This document shows, piece by piece, positions 15,115-23,146 of a stretch of 45,017 bases of DNA; the first letter of the stretch is position 1, and the number at the start of each line of letters is the position of its first letter. The notes below the pieces were generated by a model. The model worked only from the letters and a program-made list of their open reading frames with translations. It was not told where the DNA came from and did not search any database. The stretch is from Solidesulfovibrio aerotolerans. Lineage in GTDB: Bacteria > Desulfobacterota > Desulfovibrionia > Desulfovibrionales > Desulfovibrionaceae. The position numbers and the translations under genes are program-made. The stretch spans positions 1 through 45,017 of the forward strand of contig NZ_WVUD01000030.1 in NCBI RefSeq assembly GCF_009856865.1. Reading direction: 5' to 3'.

Positions 15115-16332
15115 GTGAAAACCCGCATCCTGTTTGTTGACGACGAACCCAATGTGCTTTCGGCCCTGCGCCGCATGTTCCATGACATGCGCGGCACCTG
15201 GGAGATGGATTTTGCCGTCGACGGCCGTACCGGGCTGGCCATGATGGCCGAGCAGCCCTACGACGTGGTGGTGGCCGACATGCGCATGCCGGGTATGGAC
15301 GGGGCCATGTTTTTGCGCGAGACGCAAATCCACAATCCCGGAGCCATCCGCATCGTGCTGTCCGGGCACTCCGACCGGGACATGATCCTTGAAACCGTGC
15401 GCCCGGCCCACCAGTTCCTGCGCAAACCCTGCCAGCCCGACGAACTCAAAGCCGTCATGGCCCGGTGCCTGGCCCTTCGCGAGGTGTTTCTCGACGAGCG
15501 GGTCAAAAATGTGGTGGCCCGCCTGGACAGCCTGCCGGCCGTGCCGCGCCTCTACGCCGCCCTTTTGGACGTGCTGGCCCAGGAGGAGCCGTCCATGCAG
15601 GCCGTGGCCGGGCTGATCGCCCAGGACGTGGGCATGGCGGCCGGGGTGCTCAAACTGGTCAATTCCGCCTTTTTCGGCCTGCGCGACCATGTGTCCAGCC
15701 CGGCCCGGGCCGTCAATCTGCTGGGCCTGGAAGTGGTCAAGGCGCTGGTGCTCGGCATCGGACTGTTCGGACGCTTTGATAAGGACGCGTTTCGCGATTT
15801 CGATCTGGAGAAGTTGTGGAGTCATTGCCTGGGCACGGCCCGGCTGGCCCGGGAGATCGCCGTTTTGGAGGACGCCTCCAGCGACGTGCGCGAATACTGT
15901 TATATCGCCGGCCTGCTCCACGACGTGGGCAAGCTGATCATGGCCACCAATTTTCCCGACCTCTACCGCCAGGTCATCGCCGCCGCCCAGGCCGGCGAGG
16001 GCACCATCCTGGACATGGAACACCGGTTTTTCGGGGCCTCCCACGCCGAAGTCGGCGCCTATCTCCTGGGACTTTGGGGCGTAACCGACGAGGTGGTGCG
16101 GGCCGTCTATCTGCACCACGAGCCGGGCCGCGACCGGCACGCCGGCTTTTCGCCGCTGCTGGCCGTCCACGCCGCCAACCGCCTGGAACACGAACTGGTG
16201 GTCGTCAGCCAGGATTTCGCCATCAATCCCCTCGACGACCTGTACCTGACCGCCTCAGGCCTCACACCCCAGCGCCTGGACACCTGGCGCGACGCCTGCC
16301 GGCAACTGCTGGCCGGCGAGGACGTGGCGTAA
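15115..16332 (+). CDS. Response regulator receiver-HDOD protein
   Basis: The 405-residue protein joins an N-terminal receiver (1-120; acidic pair DD9-10, phosphoacceptor D55 in VVVADMRMPGMDG, LRKPCQPDEL) to an HDOD domain (about 140-340; LPAVPRLYAALLDVL, LVNSAFFGL, ARAVNLLG). It retains an HD-like LLHDVGKLIM motif at about 269. HDOD proteins act in signalling of motility, stress and cell cycle, mostly without known catalysis. I chose GTG 15115 because GGGAGAC precedes it and the receiver fold begins immediately; longer starts add basic sequence. No sensor kinase is adjacent. A REP-like repeat begins right after the stop. Confidence 0.87.
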   Translation: MKTRILFVDDEPNVLSALRRMFHDMRGTWEMDFAVDGRTGLAMMAEQPYDVVVADMRMPGMDGAMFLRETQIHNPGAIRIVLSGHSDRDMILETVRPAHQFLRKPCQPDELKAVMARCLALREVFLDERVKNVVARLDSLPAVPRLYAALLDVLAQEEPSMQAVAGLIAQDVGMAAGVLKLVNSAFFGLRDHVSSPARAVNLLGLEVVKALVLGIGLFGRFDKDAFRDFDLEKLWSHCLGTARLAREIAVLEDASSDVREYCYIAGLLHDVGKLIMATNFPDLYRQVIAAAQAGEGTILDMEHRFFGASHAEVGAYLLGLWGVTDEVVRAVYLHHEPGRDRHAGFSPLLAVHAANRLEHELVVVSQDFAINPLDDLYLTASGLTPQRLDTWRDACRQLLAGEDVA

Positions 16333-16440
16333 GTAAGCGAAGGGGAGGGAAGAGAGGAGAAGGCAGAAGATGCCTCCGGCGGCCGGGGGGATGATCCCCC
16401 CGGACCCCCCAACGGGAAAAGTTATTGAGGGGGTTACAAG
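16333..16440. repeat. REP-like hairpin repeat, copy 3 (single unit)
   Basis: Purine lead AGAGAGGAGAAGGCAGAAGA, core GCCTCCGGCGGCCGGGG, a perfect hairpin GGGGGG-ATGAT-CCCCCC, then ACCCCCCAACGGGAAAAG and GAGGGGGTT. Only one orientation is evident here. It follows the HDOD gene and faces the convergent Pro/Ala-repeat gene. The remaining bases 16441-16560 show nothing recognisable. Confidence 0.8.
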
Positions 16441-16560
16441 GGAACGGCGTTGCTGCGACGGTGGATGGGGACGCGCGCGAGAAGAACACAGAAAATGAAG
16501 AAGCCTTGGTGGTCAAAAGGCGCGACAGTCCTCTCAAATTCCACGCGATATATGTGTTGC

Positions 16561-17340
16561 CTAGGCCGTTATCCGGGGCGGTTTTCTGTCCGTCTCCTTC
16601 GTGGGAAGAAAGGCCCCGACCGGCACATCGGATGGCGGTGGCACGTCGGCTGGTGCGTCAGGCGGCGTGTCGGCGGGCGCGTCGGGCGGGACGTCGGCTG
16701 GCGCGTCAAGTGGGACGTCGGCCGGTGCATCAGGCGGCACGTCGGCCGGTACGCCTGCCGGTGCATGCGGTGGGACGCCTGCCGGGACATCGGCCGGTGC
16801 ATCCGGCGGCGTGTCGGCCGGTGCAGCAGGCGGAGCATCAGCCGGTGCATCGGGCGGAACGTCGGCTGGTGCGCCGGGCGGCAGATCGGCCGGGGTGCCC
16901 GGCACGGCAACGGCCGGGGCCGCCTTGCGGCGGGCCGGCTCAAGGGCATCCAGAGTCTTTGCGGCGGCGGCCAGCACGGCCTCGGCGAATTTGGCCCGGT
17001 TGGGATAGGCCATGGCCCCGAGGAACTCGCCCACAGCGTCGAAATCCGGGCAGACATGGGCGTATTCCTGGCGGCCGGCGATATCTTCGGTCTCGGGGTA
17101 GGTGACGATGTAATAGCAGAAAAAGCGGCCGGCCTGGGTGCGGATGACGGCAAACAGCTCCACCCGGCCGCCGGCTGGCGGCATAAGCCCGTCGGGCTGC
17201 ACATCGCGGCGGTAATAGGCCAGCAGCGTCCCGGTCAGGGCCACGGCCGAACCGTTTCGGGCCAGACGGTATTTCCGGCGCTTGCCGACGAGCGTATCCC
17301 CGATATCCTTCTCATTTCGTGGTCGGAAAAAAGGCAGCAT
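16561..17340 (-). CDS. Hypothetical protein with C-terminal Pro/Ala/Asp repeats
   Basis: The 259-residue protein has an unrecognised N-terminal domain of about 145 residues (LVGKRRKYRLARNGSAVALTGTLLAYYRRD..., FFCYYIVTYPETEDI). A low-complexity tail of about 100 residues follows, built from PPDAPADV-like units. The tail is encoded by tandem 12- and 24-base repeats (16626-16905) and may be an extended linker or surface stalk. There is no signal peptide, so a cytoplasmic place is likely. A CGGAGG site lies 9 bases before the ATG at 17340. Repeat number is likely to vary between strains. It is divergent from the TauE/SafE gene. Confidence 0.65.
   Translation of the reverse strand: MLPFFRPRNEKDIGDTLVGKRRKYRLARNGSAVALTGTLLAYYRRDVQPDGLMPPAGGRVELFAVIRTQAGRFFCYYIVTYPETEDIAGRQEYAHVCPDFDAVGEFLGAMAYPNRAKFAEAVLAAAAKTLDALEPARRKAAPAVAVPGTPADLPPGAPADVPPDAPADAPPAAPADTPPDAPADVPAGVPPHAPAGVPADVPPDAPADVPLDAPADVPPDAPADTPPDAPADVPPPSDVPVGAFLPTKETDRKPPRITA
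16626..16905. repeat. Tandem repeats encoding the Pro/Ala tail
   Basis: Units of 12 bases, often paired into 24, follow the pattern (G/T)C(G/C)GG(C/T)GG(T/C)GC(G/A)TC on the plus strand. The third copy of each alternates between Asp-Val, Asp-Thr and Asp-Ala on the coded strand. All indels keep frame, so it is a coding minisatellite rather than a CRISPR or origin iteron set. Confidence 0.75.
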
Positions 17341-17963
17341 GGACGAAAGCCTCCGAGGGCGACGACATGCCCCGGCGCAGCCGGCGGGGTCTTTGGCCTA
17401 TAGCCCCAAGGCGGTGGGCCGGTCAAAGGGAAAGCAGACGGCCGGCGCATGACAGTGAGGCTGCTGGCGGAGCTTGCCTTCGGCGGCGACCTGGGGCAGG
17501 ATGCGGCCTTGGGGCGAACAGTCCCGAATCCGGGGCGGGCCGTCGACGGCGCTGCCCTTTTTTAGGTCCTGACTTTGTGAAAAATGTCACAATATCCCGC
17601 CCGCTTTTGCCCGCCTTGCCGCCCGAATTGGCGCAGCATTGTGAAAAACAGCATGATAGCAACACTTTCTTGACAAAACGCAGTCCCGATGTTCTATGCT
17701 GCAAGAAAAGCTTTGCGGTGGCGCAACGGCCCACAAAAGCTTTGGCTGCAACCTGAAATGATGCGTGCGTGGCGACGATGCTGCAGACCCCCCGGCCCTG
17801 CATCCCGACGCGACAACGTTCGTTTCCAGGTTCGGCCGGTGTGCGGCGGCAGGCATAGCGTCTCCCCGCCAGTGGCAGCAAGGCCGCATGCGACAAAGAT
17901 TTCTCCGTCCATGCGAACGAATCAGGCAACGCAGTATCGCCGCCAACGTCAAGGAGGCCGCCA
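17341..17963. promoter_or_regulatory. Divergent regulatory region upstream of the TauE/SafE gene
   Basis: These 620 bases separate the Pro/Ala-repeat gene and the permease gene and hold no supported gene. A perfect CRP/HcpR-like site lies at 17575-17592. A half site TTGTGA is at about 17638, and a TTGACA (17670-17675) with TTCTAT (17692-17697, 16-base spacer) forms a promoter. AAAAGCTTT occurs twice (about 17706 and 17733). A long leader of about 260 bases would precede the permease. Confidence 0.5.
17575..17592. promoter_or_regulatory. HcpR/CRP-type operator TTGTGA-N6-TCACAA
   Basis: The bases read TTGTGA AAAATG TCACAA, a perfect 6+6 dyad. This matches the palindrome known for HcpR in Desulfovibrio and also fits CRP. 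A second TTGTGA half site occurs about 63 bases downstream, about 60 bases before the expected transcription start. Confidence 0.65.
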
Positions 17964-19124
17964 ATGAAGAACTGGAAATGGACCCTGCCCGTCGGGCTTT
18001 TGGCCATTGTGGCCATCGCTTTGTGGTTCGAACCCGCCTTTGCCGACAAACTTTCCGACGCCATTGCCAAGGCCCCGGTCGGTGCCGAGCCGGGCCAGAT
18101 TCCGGCCGATCCCAACGCCCCCAAGGGCTTTCTCGGCATCCCGGGCTCCCCGGTGGTCAACCCCATCCTGGCCTTTTGCTGGGCCGTGTGGGTCGGCTGG
18201 ATCTTTTCCACCGTGGGCGCGTTTGGCGGCGTCATGGCCGGCGTCGGCCACATGAGCGTCTTTGGCTTCGGCAACTATGCCGGCAGCTTTAAAAAGACCG
18301 CCCCGGACCTGGGCAAGATCGTCACCGACTCCATCAAGGCCTCCAACCAGTTCCTGGTCGGTCTGTCTGCCGCCATCAGTTCGTTTAACTACTTGAAAAT
18401 GAAGCGCCTCGTGCTGCCCCTGGCCATCACCCTGGGCCTGGGCTCGCTGATCGGTGCCTGGCTGGCCCAGGAACTCTCGGCCGGCAAGCTCGATTTCAAG
18501 TCCTACCAGGGCTATTTCGGCCTCTTCGTCCTGCTCCTCGGCGCCTGGCTCCTCTACGAGACCACCCCGGCCGGACAGGCCAAGAAGCAGACCGCCAAAA
18601 AGGCCGCCCAGGCCTTTGAGGCCGCGGCCAAGAAGCAGGCTGCCGGCGAGTCCCTGGACGCCGCCAATGTCGGCCTGCACATCACCCAGTTCACCCTGTC
18701 CACCTGCGCCTTCACCTTCTATGGCGTGCCGTTTCGCTTCAACCCCCTGGTTCCCTTTTTGGGCGGCATCGTCATCTCGGCCGTGGCCGCCTTTCTCGGC
18801 GTCGGCGGCGGCTTCCTGCTGGTGCCCTTTTTAACCAGCGTCACCCAGTTGCCCATGTATCTGGCCGCCGGCACCTCGGCCCTGGCCGTTTTGGTCAGCA
18901 TGGTCACCAGCATCATCACCCTGCTCTCCAAGGGCACGCCCATCGAATGGCACTTCATCGGCCTGGAGATGCTCGGCATCGCCGTCGGTTCCTTCGTCGG
19001 CCCCATGACCTCGAAGTACTTCTCCGATGTGTGGCTCAAGCGCCTGTTTATCGTGCTCTCCGCCTACGTCGGCATCGGTTATCTGCTGGCCGGCTTTTTC
19101 AACTTCAAGATCCCCGGCGTGTAG
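17964..19124 (+). CDS. TauE/SafE-family sulfite/anion exporter
   Basis: The 386-residue inner-membrane protein has the two repeated halves of TauE/SafE permeases: FCWAVWVGWIFSTVGAFGGVMAGVGHM in the first half and GGIVISAVAAFLGVGGGFLLVPFLTS in the second. It has eight or nine helices and an N-terminal hydrophobic segment ending in AFA that may be a signal or first helix. A cytoplasmic linker rich in Ala, Lys and Gln (about 205-235) splits the halves. The family exports sulfite, sulfonates or related anions; sulfite handling fits a sulfate reducer, but the substrate is not proven. The start has an AAGGAGG site. A terminator follows at 19151. The upstream HcpR/CRP-like site suggests control with sulfate-reduction or nitrosative-stress genes. 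Confidence 0.88.
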   Translation: MKNWKWTLPVGLLAIVAIALWFEPAFADKLSDAIAKAPVGAEPGQIPADPNAPKGFLGIPGSPVVNPILAFCWAVWVGWIFSTVGAFGGVMAGVGHMSVFGFGNYAGSFKKTAPDLGKIVTDSIKASNQFLVGLSAAISSFNYLKMKRLVLPLAITLGLGSLIGAWLAQELSAGKLDFKSYQGYFGLFVLLLGAWLLYETTPAGQAKKQTAKKAAQAFEAAAKKQAAGESLDAANVGLHITQFTLSTCAFTFYGVPFRFNPLVPFLGGIVISAVAAFLGVGGGFLLVPFLTSVTQLPMYLAAGTSALAVLVSMVTSIITLLSKGTPIEWHFIGLEMLGIAVGSFVGPMTSKYFSDVWLKRLFIVLSAYVGIGYLLAGFFNFKIPGV

Positions 19125-19150
19125 ATCGAATCACCGTCCGTCTGGACACG

Positions 19151-19188
19151 GCTCCCCGTCCCGGTTACCTGGGGCGGGGAGCTTTTTT
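19151..19188 (+). terminator. Intrinsic terminator overlapping the next ribosome site
   Basis: GCTCCCCG (19151-19158) pairs with CGGGGAGC (19175-19182), followed by TTTTTT. The next gene starts at 19193, and its only ribosome-site candidate, GGGGAG, is in the 3' arm of this hairpin, so read-through and translation of that gene may be limited. Confidence 0.75.
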
Positions 19189-19192
19189 GGTT

Positions 19193-19741
19193 ATGAACGA
19201 CTTTTTTTTAAGCGCCTTTCTGGTCATCGACGCCATCCTGGTGGCCCCCTTCCGCTGGTTTGCCAATGCCCAGGCCGGTTTTTTCTGCGGGCTGGCCGTG
19301 CTGGCCGTTACCAGCGCCGTCCTTGGCCGGGCCTGCGCCGCCGGCGTGGCCCGGGTCCATCGGGCCAAACGCGAACGCCAGGACGCCGAAATCAAACGCC
19401 ACCAGGACCTGTCCTTTTCCGCCCTGGCCGCCAAGGACCGCGCTGTCTACCTGGCCGCCAACCATCTGGCCCAGGAGGCTTACGGCAATTCCATGGCCCT
19501 GGCTGCGGGGCGGGCGGCGGCGCTCATCTGGCCGGCCCTGCTCGTCCTGGCCTGGGCCGGCTGGCGGTTTGCCGGCGTGCCGCTGCCCCTGGTCGGCGAA
19601 TCCGCCGGCCCGGCCGTCTTTTTCCTGCCGCTCTACATTGCCGCCCTGTGGGGCGTCTCCCGGCTCGGGCGGGCCTGGCGGGCCAGACGCGCCGCCACGG
19701 CAAGTTCTGACGCGATCCACTTTCCTCCCGGCCCGAAGTGA
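19193..19741 (+). CDS. Hypothetical membrane protein, possibly Oxa1/YidC-like (EMC3/TMCO1 shape)
   Basis: The 182-residue protein has an N-terminal membrane segment (about 6-50, two hydrophobic stretches). A charged helical region follows (HRAKRERQDAEIKRHQDLSF..AAKDRAVYLAANHLAQEAYGNS), then two C-terminal helices (about 103-125 and 138-157). This order (helix, cytoplasmic coiled coil, helices) resembles Oxa1-superfamily insertases such as DUF106/TMCO1, but I see no decisive motif, so it stays a suggestion. The start at 19193 lies just behind the terminator of the preceding gene. It is followed after 30 bases by the PhnD-like lipoprotein gene, with which it may be co-transcribed. Confidence 0.55.
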   Translation: MNDFFLSAFLVIDAILVAPFRWFANAQAGFFCGLAVLAVTSAVLGRACAAGVARVHRAKRERQDAEIKRHQDLSFSALAAKDRAVYLAANHLAQEAYGNSMALAAGRAAALIWPALLVLAWAGWRFAGVPLPLVGESAGPAVFFLPLYIAALWGVSRLGRAWRARRAATASSDAIHFPPGPK

Positions 19742-19771
19742 CGTAAACTCCCCGCCACAGGGGGTGTATTG

Positions 19772-20707
19772 ATGCGGCGCAGAGAGTTTCTGCTGACGGG
19801 CCTGTTGCTGCCCTTTTTCGCCGGCTGCGGCCGCGACGAGGACGCCGTGCGCGTGGACCTGTCCAAGCGCCAGGAGCCGACCATGCGCCAACAGCCCAAG
19901 GCCGTCTCCTACGCCTATCTGCCCCAATACGCCCACACCGTCTCCTACGAACGCCACCGGCTGCTCCTCGACTACCTCTCCCGGGCCACGGGCCTGACCC
20001 TGCGACAGGTCTTTCCCGACACCTTCGAGGAGCACGTGCGCATGGTGGAGCGCGGCGAAATCGACATCTCCTTTTCCAATCCCTTCGCCTACATCCGCAT
20101 GGCCGCAAGCGGTGCCAGGGCTTTTGCCCGCATCATCGAGCCGTCGGGCAAGCCGGATTTCAAAAGCCAGATCATCTGCCGCCGCGACAACACGGCCCTT
20201 GCCTCCCTGGCCGATTGCCGGGGCAAACGCTGGATGGCCGTGGACCAGTCCTCGGCCGGCGGCTACATCTACGCCCTGGGCGAATTTTACGACAACGGCA
20301 TCCGCCGCTCCGATTTCGCCGAAATCACCTTTGCCCCGGGACCGGGCGGCAAGCAGGAAAAGGTCGTGCTGGCCGTGTTTGCCGGCATCTGCGACGTCGG
20401 CTCGGTGCGCGACGGCGCCCTGGACATCCTGCGCGACCGGATAGACTTGGGCCAGATCCGCGTCCTGGCCGAAAGCAAGGCCTATCCCGGCTGGGTCTAT
20501 TGCGCCCGCCAGGGATTCCCGCCCGAAACCACCGCCAGGATTGCCCAGGCCTTTTTCAGCCTCAACTTCGAGCGCCCCGATGACGCCGTCATCCTGACCA
20601 CCGCCGGCATGCGCGGCATTATCCCGGCCGTTGACGCCGACTATGCCTCGGTGCGCCGGCTGGCCGACAAACTCGGCCTCGATACCACCGTCGGGGGCGA
20701 CGAATGA
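19772..20707 (+). CDS. PhnD-like periplasmic substrate-binding lipoprotein
   Basis: The 311-residue protein has a lipoprotein signal with a twin-arginine start (MRRREFLLTGLLLPFFAGC, lipidated Cys19). A PhnD/phosphonate-type binding fold follows (about 45-300): VRMVERGEIDISFSNPFAYIRMA, SLADCRGKRWMAVDQSSAGGYIYALGEF, VFAGICDVGSVRDGALDI. No ABC permease or ATPase is adjacent; its stop overlaps the start of a histidine kinase by 4 bases (ATGA). PhnD-like proteins beside kinases often act as periplasmic sensors that pass ligand state to the kinase. The start ATG at 19772 has a GGGGGTG site. The ligand (phosphonate, phosphate or other oxyanion) is not readable. Confidence 0.82.
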   Translation: MRRREFLLTGLLLPFFAGCGRDEDAVRVDLSKRQEPTMRQQPKAVSYAYLPQYAHTVSYERHRLLLDYLSRATGLTLRQVFPDTFEEHVRMVERGEIDISFSNPFAYIRMAASGARAFARIIEPSGKPDFKSQIICRRDNTALASLADCRGKRWMAVDQSSAGGYIYALGEFYDNGIRRSDFAEITFAPGPGGKQEKVVLAVFAGICDVGSVRDGALDILRDRIDLGQIRVLAESKAYPGWVYCARQGFPPETTARIAQAFFSLNFERPDDAVILTTAGMRGIIPAVDADYASVRRLADKLGLDTTVGGDE

Positions 20708-22755
20708 TGCCCCAACTGTCGGCCTTAAGCTTTCGCACCAAAATCAACTGCGGCATCGTCCTTATCGTCGGACTCATCGCCATTCCCCTGGCCTATCTCA
20801 CCTGGCGGGCCGCCGCCGTATCGCTGCAGGAGGAAACCCGGAAACGCGGGCTTGTCCTGTCGGAAAACCTGGCCATGCGGATCTCTGACCCCTTGCTGTC
20901 CATGGATCTGCTGCGCTTAAAAAACATGGTCGATGAACTCGATAAGGTCGATGACATCAGCTACGCCTTTATCCTCGACCGCCAGGGCAGCGTGCTCGTC
21001 CATTCCTTCACCGGCGGCTTTCCGGTGGCCCTGACCGACGTCAACGCCCCCCGCGACGGCAAACCCAACATCCGCCTCCTGGACACCGGCCGGGAATTCA
21101 TCGACGATTTTGCCGCGCCCGTGGTCATCGTCGGCACGCCCTTTGGCACGGCCCGCATCGGCCTGTCGCGCACCAAGGCCGAGGCCGCCGCCGACCGGCT
21201 GGCGCTTATGATCGTCTTTTATTCCGCCGCCGCCATGGTGGTCGCCCTGGCCCCGTCCACACTCTTTGCCCGGCGCGTCACCGAACGCATCAATCGCCTC
21301 AAGCTCCACGCCGAAGAAGTGGTCAAGGGCAACCTCGATCCCCGGGCCGGCCCCCCTGCCCTGCGCCCCTGTTCGGCCATCCTGGACTGCGACAAAAAAC
21401 TGTGTCCGGCCTACGGCGACAAAAACCGGCGCTGCTGGCTGACGGCCTCGCCGGACCAGCGCGGCGACGGACCGGAGTCCTGCCGGGACTGCCCGGTCTA
21501 CCGCGAACAAAAAGGCGATGAGATTCAGGATCTGGCCGAGACGTTCGATGTCATGGCCGTGTCGCTCAAAACCCATCTCGACGAACTGCGCCGCACCGAG
21601 CAGGTGCTCACGCGCCAGGAGCGGCTCCTGCGCACCATCCTCGACGCCACCCCGGATTTGGTCTGCCTGCTGGACGAGAATTCCCGCTATCTGGCCGTCA
21701 ACCGGGCCTTTGCCGCCTTTCTCGGCCAATCTTCCGAGGCCATTGTCGGGACCACCGACCGCGAGGTCTTTCCCGACGACGAAGGCCCGGACATGCACGC
21801 GCAAAACAGGCAGGTGCTGGCCGCCGGCCGGCCCAGCCACCGCGAAGTGCGCCTGCGCCGCCCGGGCGCGCCCCAGTGGCTGCATATCGTGCGCGTGCCG
21901 GTCACCGACCGCGCCGGCCGGGTCATCGGCCTGTTGCGCACCGCTCGCGATGTCACCCAGCTCAAGCAATTCCAGGAGCAGTTGATCCAGTCCCAGAAGA
22001 TGGAGTCCATCGGCAAACTGGCCGGCGGCGTGGCCCACGAAATAAACACCCCCCTTGGCGTCATCCTCGGCTATGCCCAGCTCCTCCAGGAGGACGTGCC
22101 GGCCGGCAGCCAGATCCTCACCGATTTGCAAACGATTGAGAAACAGGCCAAGGTCTGCCGCAAGATCGTGGCCGACTTGCTCGGTTTTTCGCGGCAGGCC
22201 GAAAGTGCTAAAATCGAAATGTGCTTTAATAATTCGCTTATGGAAGCCATCAGCCTCGTGCGCCACGCCCTTTCCCTGGAGCGAATCGTCATCGCCGCCG
22301 ATCTCGACGAACGCATGCCCATCATTTACGGCGACCCGGAAAAACTCAAACAGGTCTGGATCAATCTGCTCTCCAACGCCAGCGACGCCCTGGGCAGCCG
22401 GGGAGGCACCCTGCTGGTGCGCTCCCGCCTGTTTGTCGATCAGCAAAAAGTGACGGCCTGGTTTGCCGACACCGGCCCCGGCATCAGCTCCGAAAACCAG
22501 AGCCGCATCTTCGATCCCTTTTTCACCACCAAGCCCGTGGGCCAGGGAACGGGCCTGGGGCTTTCCGTGTCGTTTGGCATCATCAAAGACCACGGCGGGG
22601 TCATCCGGGTGGAAACGCCCGCTCCGGAAGGCTTTTTTGACGCCCTGGTAACCAACGGCGACAACGCGCCCGGTACGGTCTTTATTATCGATCTGCCGCT
22701 GGATCACGAAGAAACCCTCGGCGGGCCGCAGCTCGCCGATCTGAGGGAGGCATAA
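20704..22755 (+). CDS. Membrane sensor histidine kinase with Cys-rich segment and PAS domain
   Basis: The 683-residue kinase has a first membrane helix (about 15-35), a periplasmic sensor domain (about 40-165), a second helix (about 172-192), and a HAMP-like region. The HAMP-like region continues into a Cys-rich stretch (ILDCDKKLCPAYG..RRCW..SCRDCPVY, about 226-265) of the 'CW' type seen in delta-proteobacterial kinases. A PAS domain (about 300-425) and the HisKA/HATPase core follow: phosphoacceptor H in AGGVAHEINTPLG, N box NLLSNASDAL, G1 DTGPGIS, G2 GTGLGLSVSFGII. The Cys segment may bind metal or sense redox. It is coupled by ATGA to the PhnD-like lipoprotein and followed after 5 bases by a receiver, so the three should form one signalling pathway. 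Confidence 0.9.
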   Translation: MMPQLSALSFRTKINCGIVLIVGLIAIPLAYLTWRAAAVSLQEETRKRGLVLSENLAMRISDPLLSMDLLRLKNMVDELDKVDDISYAFILDRQGSVLVHSFTGGFPVALTDVNAPRDGKPNIRLLDTGREFIDDFAAPVVIVGTPFGTARIGLSRTKAEAAADRLALMIVFYSAAAMVVALAPSTLFARRVTERINRLKLHAEEVVKGNLDPRAGPPALRPCSAILDCDKKLCPAYGDKNRRCWLTASPDQRGDGPESCRDCPVYREQKGDEIQDLAETFDVMAVSLKTHLDELRRTEQVLTRQERLLRTILDATPDLVCLLDENSRYLAVNRAFAAFLGQSSEAIVGTTDREVFPDDEGPDMHAQNRQVLAAGRPSHREVRLRRPGAPQWLHIVRVPVTDRAGRVIGLLRTARDVTQLKQFQEQLIQSQKMESIGKLAGGVAHEINTPLGVILGYAQLLQEDVPAGSQILTDLQTIEKQAKVCRKIVADLLGFSRQAESAKIEMCFNNSLMEAISLVRHALSLERIVIAADLDERMPIIYGDPEKLKQVWINLLSNASDALGSRGGTLLVRSRLFVDQQKVTAWFADTGPGISSENQSRIFDPFFTTKPVGQGTGLGLSVSFGIIKDHGGVIRVETPAPEGFFDALVTNGDNAPGTVFIIDLPLDHEETLGGPQLADLREA

Positions 22756-22760
22756 CGCCC

Positions 22761-23135
22761 ATGGCCGACATCATCGTACTCGACGACGTCATCGACGCCG
22801 GCGTCGTTATCAAACGCATCCTGGAGCGCAAGGGACACAGCGTCAGCGTGTTTACCGAGGAAGAGGAAGCATTGGCCCATGTGGCCAAAAAGCGCCCGGC
22901 CCTGGCCATCCTCGATATGAAGCTTAAGAAACTGAGCGGTGTGGAAGTCCTTGAAGAAATTAAAAAACGCGCCCCCGAAACCCGCGTGATTATGCTCACC
23001 GGCTATCCCACCCTGGAAACGGCCCGGGAATCGGTGCGGCTGGGGGCTTGCGAATACTGTGTGAAGCCCATCGACAAGGACGAACTCGAACGCAAGGTCG
23101 AAGAGGCCTTGGCCCTGCCGCCCCAAAACGGTTGA
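22761..23135 (+). CDS. Single-domain response regulator receiver
   Basis: The 124-residue protein is a stand-alone receiver: acidic pair DD8-9, phosphoacceptor D52 (LAILDMKLKKLSG), conserved Thr in VIMLTGYPTLE and Lys in CVKPIDKDEL. No output domain exists, so it must signal by contact with a partner, like CheY or Spo0F. It lies 5 bases after the histidine kinase gene and 11 bases before the PEP-synthase-like gene, whose product is a good candidate target. The ribosome site is GAGGGAGG-like (upstream GGGAGGCATAACGCCC). Confidence 0.92.
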   Translation: MADIIVLDDVIDAGVVIKRILERKGHSVSVFTEEEEALAHVAKKRPALAILDMKLKKLSGVEVLEEIKKRAPETRVIMLTGYPTLETARESVRLGACEYCVKPIDKDELERKVEEALALPPQNG

Positions 23136-23146
23136 GCGGAGCAGAC

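Noticed and set aside
14464-16191. 575-codon open frame antisense to the Rrf2 and HDOD genes
   Set aside because: The plus-strand genes have recognisable families; the antisense product is Gly/His/Gln-rich and spans two genes and their gap.
16626-16905. CRISPR-like or iteron-like repeat array
   Set aside because: Repeats of 12/24 bases are contiguous, have no spacers, and are in frame within a coding sequence.
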